This document shows positions 16,799 through 24,866 of a stretch of 35,736 nucleotides of DNA, one piece after another. Made by a program: the position numbers and the translations under genes. The notes beneath the pieces were generated by a model that made no database searches, was not told the origin of the DNA, and saw nothing but the letters and a program-made list of their open reading frames with translations. This DNA is from AP-15 sp035509615 (GTDB lineage Bacteria > Pseudomonadota > Alphaproteobacteria > ATCC43930 > CGMCC-115725). Every line of letters starts with the position of its first letter. Position 1 is the stretch's first letter. Location: the NCBI GenBank assembly GCA_035509615.1, contig DATJLK010000017.1, positions 1 to 35,736 of the forward strand, read 5' to 3'.

Positions 16799-16988
16799 TC
16801 TGTCGCTCCGACGCTAAGGCTCTGCGTCGGTTATGCGCCCGATGCCGCGACCGGCGATCCGGTTCACTATCCGAGCTTCCGCGGCAGGCGGCAGGATCGG
16901 CGGATGGTGCGTCATTCCTGAAAGGTCATCTCGGAGAACAGCACTGTCCGACCCATCAGCAAAGATTGCTTCGGCCCCCCATCGCCGG

Positions 16989-18068
16989 ATGGCGGCGATG
17001 GTTTCCGGCTATGCCCTCCTGCTGTTTATTCCGCTGTCACCGGTGCTTCGCTACGTTGTCAACGCCCAGGCGGGTTGGGTATTTTTTACCAGTATCGTCG
17101 CCATCGCCGTGCTCGCCGATTGGATCCGCCGCGCCACCGAGCAACTCGCGGGACGGGCCGGCAGCACCATGGGGGGCTTGCTCAACGTTAGTTTCGGCAA
17201 CAGCGCCGAACTGGTGCTCGCGCTTTTTGTGCTGCGGCAAGGGCAGATCCACGTTGTTCAGGCGCAGATTACCGGCTCGATCATCGGAACGACGCTGTTG
17301 TTCCTCGGGATCTCCGCGCTGGTGGGCGGGTTCGGGCGTACCCGCCAGACCTTCAACCAGGCGAATGCCGGCTTATTGTCGACCCTGCTGTTCCTGGTTG
17401 TCCTCGCCATTCTGCTGCCGGCGGTCTTCGATTTCACGCAGCGCCTTGCCGCCCCCGGTGCGAACCCTTCCATGACCGATGAGCGCCTCAGTCTCGGCGT
17501 TTCGGTTGTCCTGCTGCTGCTCTACGCCGCCAATCTCGTCTATACGCTCGTCACCCACCGCGACATGTTTGCCGCCGAAACCCCATGCGGCGCGGCGAAA
17601 TGGAGTCTTGGCCGGGCCTTGATCGTGATGACCGCCGGGACCGGGCTGATCGCGGTCGAGGCCGAACTCGCCTCGGCGGCGCTCGAACCAACCTCGGTGC
17701 TGCTCGGTCTGTCGCCGGTGTTTATGGGGGTCGTCGTATTGGCCCTGGTCGGCACTGTGGCCGACCTCTTCGCCGCTGTGGTATTCGCCCGCCGCAATAA
17801 CATGGATATTGTTTTCAGCATGTGTCTCGGATCGGCAATTCAGATCGCCCTCGTGGTCGCGCCGATACTGGTGCTGACTTCTTGGGCAATGGGCCACCCG
17901 ATGAACCTTGTCTTTGCGAGCCCGCTTGATCTCTTTGCCATAGCGAGCGCCGCATTTATTGTCCGCTCGGTGTCGGGGGATGGCGAGACCACGTGGTTTG
18001 AAGGTTTGCTTCTGGTCGGCGTTTATCTGCTGTTCGCGCTTGCCTATTATTTCGAGAGACCAGTGTGA
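16989..18068 (+). CDS. Ca2+/H+ antiporter (CAX family) with altered second motif
   Basis: 359 residues from the ATG at 16989; the open frame reaches back to 16833 but that extension is polar and unlike the family, and neither start has a convincing ribosome site. About ten hydrophobic helices are expected. The first exchanger repeat is orthodox: GLLNVSFGNSAELVLALFVL with Gly70-Asn-Ser-Ala-Glu74. The second repeat should read GNAxEHxxAV but is GTVADLFAAV at 255-264, so Asn is Thr, Glu is Asp and His is Leu. The following segment (ARRNNMDIVFSMCLGSAIQIALVV) is otherwise typical. Because the acidic residue of each repeat is needed for ion binding, transport activity or selectivity may differ. YfkE/CAX/ChaA-like exchange of Ca2+ for H+ is the family role. 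Confidence 0.78.
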   Translation: MAAMVSGYALLLFIPLSPVLRYVVNAQAGWVFFTSIVAIAVLADWIRRATEQLAGRAGSTMGGLLNVSFGNSAELVLALFVLRQGQIHVVQAQITGSIIGTTLLFLGISALVGGFGRTRQTFNQANAGLLSTLLFLVVLAILLPAVFDFTQRLAAPGANPSMTDERLSLGVSVVLLLLYAANLVYTLVTHRDMFAAETPCGAAKWSLGRALIVMTAGTGLIAVEAELASAALEPTSVLLGLSPVFMGVVVLALVGTVADLFAAVVFARRNNMDIVFSMCLGSAIQIALVVAPILVLTSWAMGHPMNLVFASPLDLFAIASAAFIVRSVSGDGETTWFEGLLLVGVYLLFALAYYFERPV

Positions 18069-18358
18069 TCAACTTCGTCGAACGAAACCGACGGTGAGGA
18101 TGCGCTGGGAGGATGCGCTGGTGAGTGAACCGCGCGTCGTCTTTTCAGTCTCGCGTTGTGAAGTCGCGGGGCTGCGCCTTTCAGAAAGCTGCGGATGTCC
18201 CGTTGAACCGGCCTGGTTCCTCATTCCGCCTCCTTTTGCCGCGGTACTGTTGCGCCGCGGCGCCGCCTGAAGTAGACCGCCGCCTGACGAGTGACGCGCA
18301 ACGGCTACGTCCGCGCCGAACCTTCCCGATTTATGCCCCTCGATTCCCACAAGGTGTG
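18069..18358. other. Intergenic stretch of about 290 bases
   Basis: Lies between the CAX stop and the ZapE start. No coding or RNA gene is recognised. It contains the 13-base tandem duplication described separately and presumably the zapE promoter. Confidence 0.5.
18096..18121 (+). repeat. 13-base perfect tandem duplication
   Basis: GAGGATGCGCTGG at 18096-18108 is repeated immediately at 18109-18121. It lies about 30 bases after the CAX stop in non-coding sequence. It looks like a replication-slippage duplication. Confidence 0.9.
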
Positions 18359-19507
18359 ATGACCGCGGATGTTGAAAGCGCCCCCGCCGCGCGGGAGCCG
18401 ATGGCGGTCTACCGTGCGTTGCGTCAGCGCGGGCGGCTGGCACCCGACCCGGCGCAACAATTGGCGGTCGAGCGATTGCAAAGCCTCCATCGCGCCTTGC
18501 TCAATTATCGCCCGGAGCATGGTTTGCGAGGCTGGCTTGCGCGCTTTGGGCTGAGTGAGAACCACGCCGCGCATGCTCCAATGGGACTCTATCTGTGCGG
18601 CCCGGTCGGACGCGGCAAATCGATGCTGATGGATCTGTTCTTTGCTACGGCACCGCTCGCAAACAAGCGCCGCGTCCATTTTCACGCCTTTATGCTCGAA
18701 ATCCACGACCGGATCGAGCAGGAGCGGCGCGACGGCACCGCCGAGCCGATCAAAAAGGTGGCGACAGACGTCGCTCGCCAGGCCACGCTCCTGTGCTTCG
18801 ATGAATTTCAGGTCGACAACATTGCCGACGCGATGATCCTCAACCGCCTGTTCACCGCACTGTTCGATGCCGGAATCGTGGTCGTCGCGACCTCGAACCG
18901 GGCGCCAGACGAGCTTTACGAGCATGGACTGCATCGCGACCGGTTTCTGTCGTTTGTCGCATTGCTGAAACACAAGCTCTACGTGCTCGATCTCGACAGC
19001 GGCCGCGACTACCGTCTGGCTCGGCTAGTGGGGAAACAGGTCTATTACGCACCGTTGAACGAGGCGGCGCACCGGGCGCTGGAGGCGAGCTTCGCCGAAT
19101 TGACCGATGGGGAGAGGGGCGAGCCGATGAGCCTGATGGTCAAGGGGCGGTTGCTGCGGGTGCCGCGCGCGGCGCGCAACGTCGCCTGGTTCGGGTTTGC
19201 CGATCTCTGCGCCAATTCCCTTGCCGCCGCGGACTACCTGGCGATTGCCGAGCGCTTTGCCGCTGTCATCATCGACGGCATCCCGCGGCTGGCACCCGAG
19301 CAACGCAACGAGGCCCGCCGGTTCAATGTCCTGATCGACACGCTCTACGAGGCGCGCACCCTTCTGATTGCCTCGGCCGAAGTACCGCCAGCCGAAATTT
19401 ACGTTGCCGGCGACGGCACCTTCGAATTCCGGCGGACCGTCTCCCGCCTGATGGAAATGCAGAGTGCTGAGTATGTCGCCCGCCGTCAGCGGCAAGCGCC
19501 GGCCTGA
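18359..19507 (+). CDS. zapE: ZapE/AFG1-family ATPase
   Basis: 382-residue AFG1-like P-loop ATPase. Walker A GPVGRGKS is at 81-88, Walker B LLCFDEF at 144-150, and a sensor-like VVATSNR at 175-181. HFHAFMLEIHDRI (107-119) is a family hallmark, as is the late ETLY/DTLYEARTLLIASAE block. ZapE in bacteria associates with the Z-ring and AFG1/Lace1 in mitochondria with protein turnover. The start at 18359 has AAGGTG at 18351-18356; the frame is open back to 18125 but that part is low-complexity. Length is normal for the alphaproteobacterial type. Convergent with the dioxygenase gene. Confidence 0.88.
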   Translation: MTADVESAPAAREPMAVYRALRQRGRLAPDPAQQLAVERLQSLHRALLNYRPEHGLRGWLARFGLSENHAAHAPMGLYLCGPVGRGKSMLMDLFFATAPLANKRRVHFHAFMLEIHDRIEQERRDGTAEPIKKVATDVARQATLLCFDEFQVDNIADAMILNRLFTALFDAGIVVVATSNRAPDELYEHGLHRDRFLSFVALLKHKLYVLDLDSGRDYRLARLVGKQVYYAPLNEAAHRALEASFAELTDGERGEPMSLMVKGRLLRVPRAARNVAWFGFADLCANSLAAADYLAIAERFAAVIIDGIPRLAPEQRNEARRFNVLIDTLYEARTLLIASAEVPPAEIYVAGDGTFEFRRTVSRLMEMQSAEYVARRQRQAPA

Positions 19508-19508
19508 T

Positions 19509-19528
19509 TTTCAGTCTCGGCACTGAAA
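19509..19528. terminator. Weak hairpin in the convergent zapE / dioxygenase gap
   Basis: TTTCAGT (19509-19515) pairs with ACTGAAA (19522-19528) across a 6-base loop, directly after the zapE stop. The stem is AT-rich and only a short T run follows, so bidirectional termination is a guess from position. Confidence 0.3.
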
Positions 19529-19596
19529 TTTCAGCCGGCGGCCGTACCCTTTTGAAGCGCTCGGCGCAGCTGCGCGCCCTGATTGTTCGGCCCGGG

Positions 19597-20592
19597 TCAA
19601 CCGGGATAAGCCCGCCGTCCGTGATCGCGCAGCCACAGCCGCACCAGATGGCGTTTTTGCGCGGGCTCGGGATAGTCGACAAACGCGGTGCGGCTGTGCC
19701 CCAAGACGCGGTTGTCGACGAATTGTATTTGACCCGGTTCAAGATCGAAATCGACCGACAGCGCCTCATCCTCGAAGAGGTCGAGCATTGCCGACAGCGC
19801 CGCCTCGCCCTCGTCATCGATCGGTTCGCCTCTCAGCGCATAGCCGCTGTTGATCTGATGGACGCTGAACCGCGCCTTCAATTCGCTGCCGTTTGTAAAA
19901 ACCGGGGCGGCAAAGACCGGGCTTTCGCCTGGGTGGAATTCGCGTTGGCGATCAAACCAGAACGGCTCATAGAGCCGGGCTAGCCGCTGCCGAGAGCGCG
20001 CGAGCATCTGATTGTGAATCGTATGAAAGCTGATCGCCCGGCTGTGGCCGCCGCTCATCGCGCGACGCAGGCACAGGAGCCCGACATAATCGGGCGGTGT
20101 CGTGTTGTAGGCATTATCGATGTGAAAGCGGATCTCGATATTGGTCTTGTCGGGCCGCACCCCCGATCCCGGCAGCGCTTCCTGCCCGGTGTCGAGCACG
20201 TCATAAATCAAGGTGCCGTCAAGCTTTTGGGCGACCGGCCGGGCGATCATGCTCGACAACAGCCAATAGACCGTGGTCGCCTCGCTCGAAGTCATCTCGT
20301 CGAGCGGCAAGCGGTCGACGATCGCAAATCTCACCCCCGAGGCGAGGATCGCGCGCGCCTGCGCCATCGCTTGGCGGCACGCCGGCATCGCGAAATCCGC
20401 CGCTGTGAGCACGACCGTCGGCAGCGGGTAGGCCCGCAGTTCGTCGAGCGCCTCGCGGATCTCGTCGAGGCAGGCGGCGTCGAGTCCGATGCGCCAATCC
20501 TCAGGACGGATATCGGCGCGCGCCCAGGCGCTTGGTCCGTCGATCGGCTGATTCCGGACAGGTAGCCGATCCGGGACAAATAGTTGAGACAT
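19597..20592 (-). CDS. TauD/TfdA-family Fe(II)/2-oxoglutarate dioxygenase
   Basis: 331-residue non-haem iron oxygenase. The metal-binding facial triad is His157-x-Asp159 (FHIDNAYN) and distal His299 (VLGHSRTAF), with the 2-oxoglutarate-binding arginine at Arg318 (KRHLVRLWLRD). LIYDVLDTGQ at 129-137 is typical of the family, as are the N-terminal strands (ARAILASGVRFAIVDRLPL). The family hydroxylates or desulfonates many substrates (taurine, herbicides, carnitine precursors); this subgroup has no assigned substrate. The ATG at 20592 follows a GAGAGG ribosome site. Apparently a single-gene unit, although the mntH gene ends 86 bases upstream on the same strand. Confidence 0.83.
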   Translation of the reverse strand: MSQLFVPDRLPVRNQPIDGPSAWARADIRPEDWRIGLDAACLDEIREALDELRAYPLPTVVLTAADFAMPACRQAMAQARAILASGVRFAIVDRLPLDEMTSSEATTVYWLLSSMIARPVAQKLDGTLIYDVLDTGQEALPGSGVRPDKTNIEIRFHIDNAYNTTPPDYVGLLCLRRAMSGGHSRAISFHTIHNQMLARSRQRLARLYEPFWFDRQREFHPGESPVFAAPVFTNGSELKARFSVHQINSGYALRGEPIDDEGEAALSAMLDLFEDEALSVDFDLEPGQIQFVDNRVLGHSRTAFVDYPEPAQKRHLVRLWLRDHGRRAYPG

Positions 20593-20678
20593 GCCCTCTC
20601 CAATATCATGCGCCGCCCGAAGATGCCAGTCCTGGCCGGACAGCGCAATAAACCGGGCGCTGTCCGCTGAACTTCTCC

Positions 20679-22001
20679 TCAGCCGCTCGACAACCCCGGA
20701 ATAGGCGTGCCGAATGTCTGAAAAACCAGAAAAGCGTTGAGCATGAGGACGAGTGTTGTGCCGGCGACTGCTGTAACCTGGGCCCGCGGGCTGTTGGCGA
20801 ATTGACCCATGATGTCCGGGCGCCGCGTGAACATCAGCAGCGCGATCATCGGCAGCGGCAATGCCAGGCTGAGCACGATCTGGCTGATGACGAGGGCGTC
20901 GGTGGCGTTGACGCCGAGCGCAACGATGATGACGGCCGGCACCATCGTTGCGAGACGGCGCACCCAGACCGGGATCGTAAAGCCGACAAAACCCTGCATG
21001 ATCATCTGCCCGGCCATTGTCCCGACGGCCGAACTCGAGATTCCCGAGGCGAGCAACGCGGTCAGGAAAACCCCGGCCGCCGCAGCGCCGAGCAGCGGCG
21101 CCAAGGTGTGATAGGCGGTTGCGATCTCGGCGACGTTGGCGTGCCCGGCGTGGAACGCGCCTGCGGCCATGATGACCATCGCCATGTTGACAAGGCCGGC
21201 GAGCAAAAGGGCGATGACAACCTCCCGGTTCGATGCCCGGAGGATGCGCCGCTTCTCGTCATTGCTGCGCGCCGGAATGCGAGCTTGCGTCAGTCCGGAG
21301 TGGAGATAGAGGGCGTGCGGCATAACCGTGGCGCCGATGATGCCGACTGCCAGCGCCGAGGCATCGGGGCCGGCAATTTGAGGCACGATCGAATGCCAGG
21401 CGACCGCGTCCCAGTTGACCGGCGCGATGAAGATTTCGATCAGGTAACAGAGACTGATTGTCGCGACCAGGCTGCCGATGATCAGTTCGATTGGACGAAA
21501 GCCGTTTCGCTGGGACATCAGAATGGCGTAAACGACGATCGCAGTCACGATCATCCCGGCGAGCAGCGGTATCTTGAACAGCAATGACAGCCCGATCGCC
21601 CCGCCGAGAAACTCGGCGAGATCGGTGGCCATCGCGGCGATCTCGCTGACGATCCACATCGCCAGGACCACCGGCGGCGAAAACTGCTCGCGGCAGAGTT
21701 CGGCGAGGTTGCGGCCGGTGACGATGCCGAGCTTGGCGGAAAGCGCCTGAAACAGCATCGCGATCAGGTTCGCGACCAGCACGACCCACAACAGGCCATA
21801 GCCGTATTTCGCCCCGGCCTGAATATTCGTCGCGAAGTTTCCCGGGTCCATATAGGCGATCGACGCCACCACCGCCGGACCGGCAAAAGCGAGATACCCG
21901 CGCCACCCGCGCCGGCCGTCGAGCCGATTGTAGGCCGCCCGGACCGTCCACTCCGACAACGACGCCCGGCGCCCAACGCTTTGAGAAGTCATCCAAGACA
22001 T
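20679..22001 (-). CDS. mntH: NRAMP-family divalent metal transporter (MntH-like)
   Basis: 440-residue transporter (437 if it starts at the ATG at 21992). About eleven hydrophobic helices. The metal-binding motif of helix 1 is DPGN at 52-55 (YMDPGNFATN), and helix 6 has MPHALYLHS at 227-235. The Met of MPH is retained, which is the usual Mn/Fe selectivity residue. Proton-coupled Mn2+ or Fe2+ uptake through the cytoplasmic membrane is the family function. The start is uncertain: 22001 has a GGGAT upstream, whereas 21992 overlaps by four bases the stop of a small upstream frame, which would suit coupled translation. No MntR, Fur or riboswitch signature is obvious to me upstream. Confidence 0.87.
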   Translation of the reverse strand: MSWMTSQSVGRRASLSEWTVRAAYNRLDGRRGWRGYLAFAGPAVVASIAYMDPGNFATNIQAGAKYGYGLLWVVLVANLIAMLFQALSAKLGIVTGRNLAELCREQFSPPVVLAMWIVSEIAAMATDLAEFLGGAIGLSLLFKIPLLAGMIVTAIVVYAILMSQRNGFRPIELIIGSLVATISLCYLIEIFIAPVNWDAVAWHSIVPQIAGPDASALAVGIIGATVMPHALYLHSGLTQARIPARSNDEKRRILRASNREVVIALLLAGLVNMAMVIMAAGAFHAGHANVAEIATAYHTLAPLLGAAAAGVFLTALLASGISSSAVGTMAGQMIMQGFVGFTIPVWVRRLATMVPAVIIVALGVNATDALVISQIVLSLALPLPMIALLMFTRRPDIMGQFANSPRAQVTAVAGTTLVLMLNAFLVFQTFGTPIPGLSSG

Positions 22002-22219
22002 GCGGTATCCCGGCGAACCAAGGCAAGTGCCTCGTCTTCGTGTTTCGGCGTCGAGATCCCGACGCGTCTCACACGCGTAAACGCCGCTCGCCCGCGGACG
22101 GCTTCGTCGATCTGTGCTTCCGGTTTAAGTTCAGCCTTCAGCCTGAAGTGCCGTCCCTGCATTTCCTGGGAGACGACGCCGATAGCGGCGACAGGGTCCC
22201 GCCCGATCGCGAGATCCAA
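21989..22219 (-). CDS. Possible small ORF upstream of and overlapping mntH
   Basis: A 76-codon frame beginning with TTG at 22219 (57 codons from the ATG at 22162). It ends at a TGA that overlaps the mntH ATG at 21992 as ATGA. The product is charged, with no membrane span (for example KAELKPEAQIDEAVRG), and I recognise no family. Neither start has a good ribosome site: only AGGA very close to the ATG at 22162. The exact overlap with mntH and absence of another reading of this stretch are the only reasons to list it. It may be a leader peptide, a coupled small protein, or chance in GC-rich DNA. Confidence 0.3.
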   Translation of the reverse strand: MDLAIGRDPVAAIGVVSQEMQGRHFRLKAELKPEAQIDEAVRGRAAFTRVRRVGISTPKHEDEALALVRRDTACLG

Positions 22220-22248
22220 CTTTGATTAGAATCTTAATATACTTCGAA

Positions 22249-22266
22249 GCCGCGGGACCCCGCGGC
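22249..22266. terminator. GC-rich palindrome downstream of the panE-like gene
   Basis: GCCGCGGG (22249-22256) and CCCGCGGC (22259-22266) around two bases, 38-55 bases beyond the stop of the minus-strand reductase gene. On that strand it is followed by TTCGAAGTATATT, AT-rich but not a proper T tract. It may end the hxlR-emrAB-panE transcript; the AT-rich DNA beside it (22220-22248) may hold the promoter of the small ORF/mntH. Confidence 0.4.
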
Positions 22267-22303
22267 GGCGCGCTGTGCCCGTGGACGATTTGTCGAGTTG
22301 GCG

Positions 22304-23251
22304 CTATTCAGTTGATTGCGTGCGCCGTCGCCGGGCCTCGTACGCTTTCAGATGAGTGTAGGCCAGCTGTAGCAGCGAGCCTCGCTCAGCCAACACCCCA
22401 GCCGCTTCACGGCGCCCGATCAGATCGCCGATAATATGATCGGCTTCGGTTGGATTGTCGTTCTCGATGTCGCGCAGCATCGAAGCGGTCAGAGGCGAGC
22501 CGGACGCGGTCAAAAGAGCGCGGATGCGCTCGCTGAATTCCGGCTGCGGCGGAAAGCCGCTGATTTCGGCGATCCTGCCGCACTCGGCGAGCAGCCCCAG
22601 CATCAAGTCGGTACCGCCCCGCACCTCGGCGATATCGCCAATCGCGGCGCGCATCAGGCAGGTACCGGCAGCAAAGGCGGCGAGAAACACCCATTTCTCC
22701 CACATCTCGGGTAGGATGCGTTCACTTGCCCGAGCCTCGAATGATGCGCCTCGCATCTCGTCGGCGATGGCACAGACCCGATCAGGGATCGTGCCGTCTC
22801 GCTCCCCAAAAGAGAGTTCGTGGTTCTGGCTCAGATGGACGATGCGATGCGCCGGATCGAGTGTGGCGGCGATCAGGCATTGGCCGCCGAGCACATGCTC
22901 TCTGCCGAAGTACTGGTCGAGGGTGTCGAGGTGAGCCATGCCGTTCAGCAATGGTACGATCGCGGTGTCGGGCCCGACCGCGGGCGTGAAGGAGCGGATT
23001 GCGTCGTCGAGCGAATAGGCTTTGCAGCTCAGGAGGATCAGGTCGAAATGCCGATCGAGGTTGCGGGCCAGCACGACCGGCGGCGCCGGCCGGGTAAAGT
23101 CGCCGAACGGGCTTTTGATGACGAGGCCGCCGGCGGCCAATTCGGCGACCCGCCGCTCGCGCACGAGAAAGGTGACATCACGGCCGGCCTCCAGCAGCCT
23201 GCCTCCGAAATAGCCGCCGATCGCGCCGGCGCCGACGACGAGAATGCGCAT
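22304..23251 (-). CDS. Ketopantoate reductase-like (PanE/ApbA family) oxidoreductase
   Basis: 315-residue NADPH-dependent reductase. The Rossmann motif is VGAGAIGG (6-13). The expected catalytic lysine positions are Lys77 (LLSCKAYS) and the later Lys186 (MWEKWVFLAAF), and Asn103-Gly104 appear in PLLNGM. True PanE makes pantoate in coenzyme A synthesis, but the family has many paralogues of other function, and its position behind an efflux pair argues for a paralogue. Start at the ATG at 23251, with AGGAG eight bases upstream; the GTG at 23260 is within that site and unlikely. It begins 15 bases after the emrB-like stop, so it is probably the last gene of that operon. Confidence 0.8.
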   Translation of the reverse strand: MRILVVGAGAIGGYFGGRLLEAGRDVTFLVRERRVAELAAGGLVIKSPFGDFTRPAPPVVLARNLDRHFDLILLSCKAYSLDDAIRSFTPAVGPDTAIVPLLNGMAHLDTLDQYFGREHVLGGQCLIAATLDPAHRIVHLSQNHELSFGERDGTIPDRVCAIADEMRGASFEARASERILPEMWEKWVFLAAFAAGTCLMRAAIGDIAEVRGGTDLMLGLLAECGRIAEISGFPPQPEFSERIRALLTASGSPLTASMLRDIENDNPTEADHIIGDLIGRREAAGVLAERGSLLQLAYTHLKAYEARRRRTQSTE

Positions 23252-23266
23252 GGGGTTCACTCCTGT

Positions 23267-24862
23267 TCAATGCGCGTCGGCGGGGGCGACCTTGGTCGGC
23301 GCCACCCGGCGCAGCAGCGGGACGAGAAGGGTCGCGACGACAAAGGCGATCATGATTGCGCGAAACGCGTCGGCATAGGCAAGGGTCGAAGCTTCGCGAT
23401 AGGCGAGATGCCAAAGCTGCGACAATGCCGCCGCGTGTCCGGTGCCGGGGCTGCCGAGAGCCTCGCCCCAGCGCTGGGTCATGCCGCGGAGAAATTGCTC
23501 CATCGCTCCATTTGCCGGCGTCAGATGCGTTGCGATCCGGAGAAAATGCAGATTGGTCTGGTTGTTGAGAATAGCGCCGCATACCGCGATGCCGACCGCA
23601 CCGCCCAGATTGCGCATCATGTTGAAGAGCCCGCTCGCATATTTAAGCCGCTCGGGCGGCAGACTGCCGAGCCCCAGGGTGACCGCCGGCGCCACCGCGA
23701 AAACCTGCGGAAAGCCGCGCAGAATTTGCGGAATCATCAACTGGTCGCCGCCCCAATCATGGGTGATGAAGCTGAACGACCACATCGCTGCGGCAAAACT
23801 GGCGAGACCGAACATCATCAGCCAGCGGGTATCGATCTTGCGCGCAAGCATGACATAGACCGGCACGCCGAGCAGCGAGGCAGCACCCGTCGAAAAAATC
23901 GCAACTCCGGTCTGCCACGCGCTAAACCCGCGCACATAGCCGAGAAACAACGGCGTTAAATAGATCGTCGAAAAGATGCCGACGCCGGTGACGAACGACA
24001 AAAAGCACCCAAGCGAGAAATTGCGGTTGCCAAGCGCCCGCAGATCGACCACCGGCTGCGAATAGGTCAGGCTGCGCACGGCGAACAGAACCCCGGCGAC
24101 CCCGGCAATCCAGGCGCAGGTGGTGATTGTGGTATCTTCGAACCAGTTCCAGCGCGCGCCCTCTTCGAGCACGTATTCGAGATTTCCCAGCGCCAACGCC
24201 AATAGCAGGATCCCGGGATAATCCGCGCCCTTGAGCAGCGAGAGATCGGGGCGGTCGATCTTGACCAGAACTGGAACCGTGAGGGTGACGAGCAGCCCCG
24301 GCAGCAGATTGACGTAGAACAGCCAGCGCCAGTCGAGCGTGTCGGTGATCCAACCGCCGATAACCGGGCCCAATGTCGGGGCGACCGAGGCAATGCCCCC
24401 GACCACCGCCGCCGAATAGACCCGGCGTCGGCCCGGGAAATAGTGAAACGACGAGGTGAAAACGGTCGGGATCATCGATGCGCCGAGCAGGCCTTGCAAC
24501 GCCCGGAAGACGATCATGCTCTCGATATTCCAGGCGATCCCGCATAAGAGGCTGGCGAAAGTGAACCCGGCCGCCGACGCGGCGAACAGCCAACGCGTCG
24601 AAAATACCCGCGTCAGCCAGCCGGACAACGGGATCACGATGATCTCGGCGATCAGATAGGCGGTCTGCACCCAGCTGATCTGGTCCTGCGCCGCCGACAG
24701 CCCGCCGCCGATATCCTGCAGCGACGACGCCACGATCTGGATGTCGAGCAGCGCTACGAACATGCCGACGCACATGACGGCGAATGGAATGACGCTAGGT
24801 GCCGCGGGCTGCGCCGCCGGTTGCACCGTTGCGGGCCCGGCTGCACTGGCCTTGTCGGTCAT
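23267..24862 (-). CDS. emrB: EmrB/QacA-type MFS multidrug transporter (DHA2, 14 TM)
   Basis: 531-residue major facilitator of the drug:H+ antiporter-2 family. Family hallmarks are visible: ALLDIQIVASSLQDIGGGLSA at the first helix, QISWVQTAYLIAEIIVIPLSGWL, RALQGLLGASMIPTVF and GPVIGGWITDTLDWRWLFYVN (motif C and the following turn). About fourteen hydrophobic helices can be traced. It would pair with the EmrA-like adaptor to extrude hydrophobic toxic compounds; an outer membrane factor is not in this window. The ATG at 24862 is four bases after the emrA stop; the frame is open to 24949 but that extension is antisense-like. Substrate unknown. Confidence 0.87.
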   Translation of the reverse strand: MTDKASAAGPATVQPAAQPAAPSVIPFAVMCVGMFVALLDIQIVASSLQDIGGGLSAAQDQISWVQTAYLIAEIIVIPLSGWLTRVFSTRWLFAASAAGFTFASLLCGIAWNIESMIVFRALQGLLGASMIPTVFTSSFHYFPGRRRVYSAAVVGGIASVAPTLGPVIGGWITDTLDWRWLFYVNLLPGLLVTLTVPVLVKIDRPDLSLLKGADYPGILLLALALGNLEYVLEEGARWNWFEDTTITTCAWIAGVAGVLFAVRSLTYSQPVVDLRALGNRNFSLGCFLSFVTGVGIFSTIYLTPLFLGYVRGFSAWQTGVAIFSTGAASLLGVPVYVMLARKIDTRWLMMFGLASFAAAMWSFSFITHDWGGDQLMIPQILRGFPQVFAVAPAVTLGLGSLPPERLKYASGLFNMMRNLGGAVGIAVCGAILNNQTNLHFLRIATHLTPANGAMEQFLRGMTQRWGEALGSPGTGHAAALSQLWHLAYREASTLAYADAFRAIMIAFVVATLLVPLLRRVAPTKVAPADAH

Positions 24863-24866
24863 TTTG

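Noticed and set aside
16833..16988. N-terminal 52-residue extension of the CAX-like protein
   Set aside because: Polar, arginine-rich, not found in the family, and with no ribosome site; treated as non-coding.
22820..23959. A 379-codon plus-strand frame over panE-like and emrB
   Set aside because: Antisense to both genes, no ribosome site, no motif.
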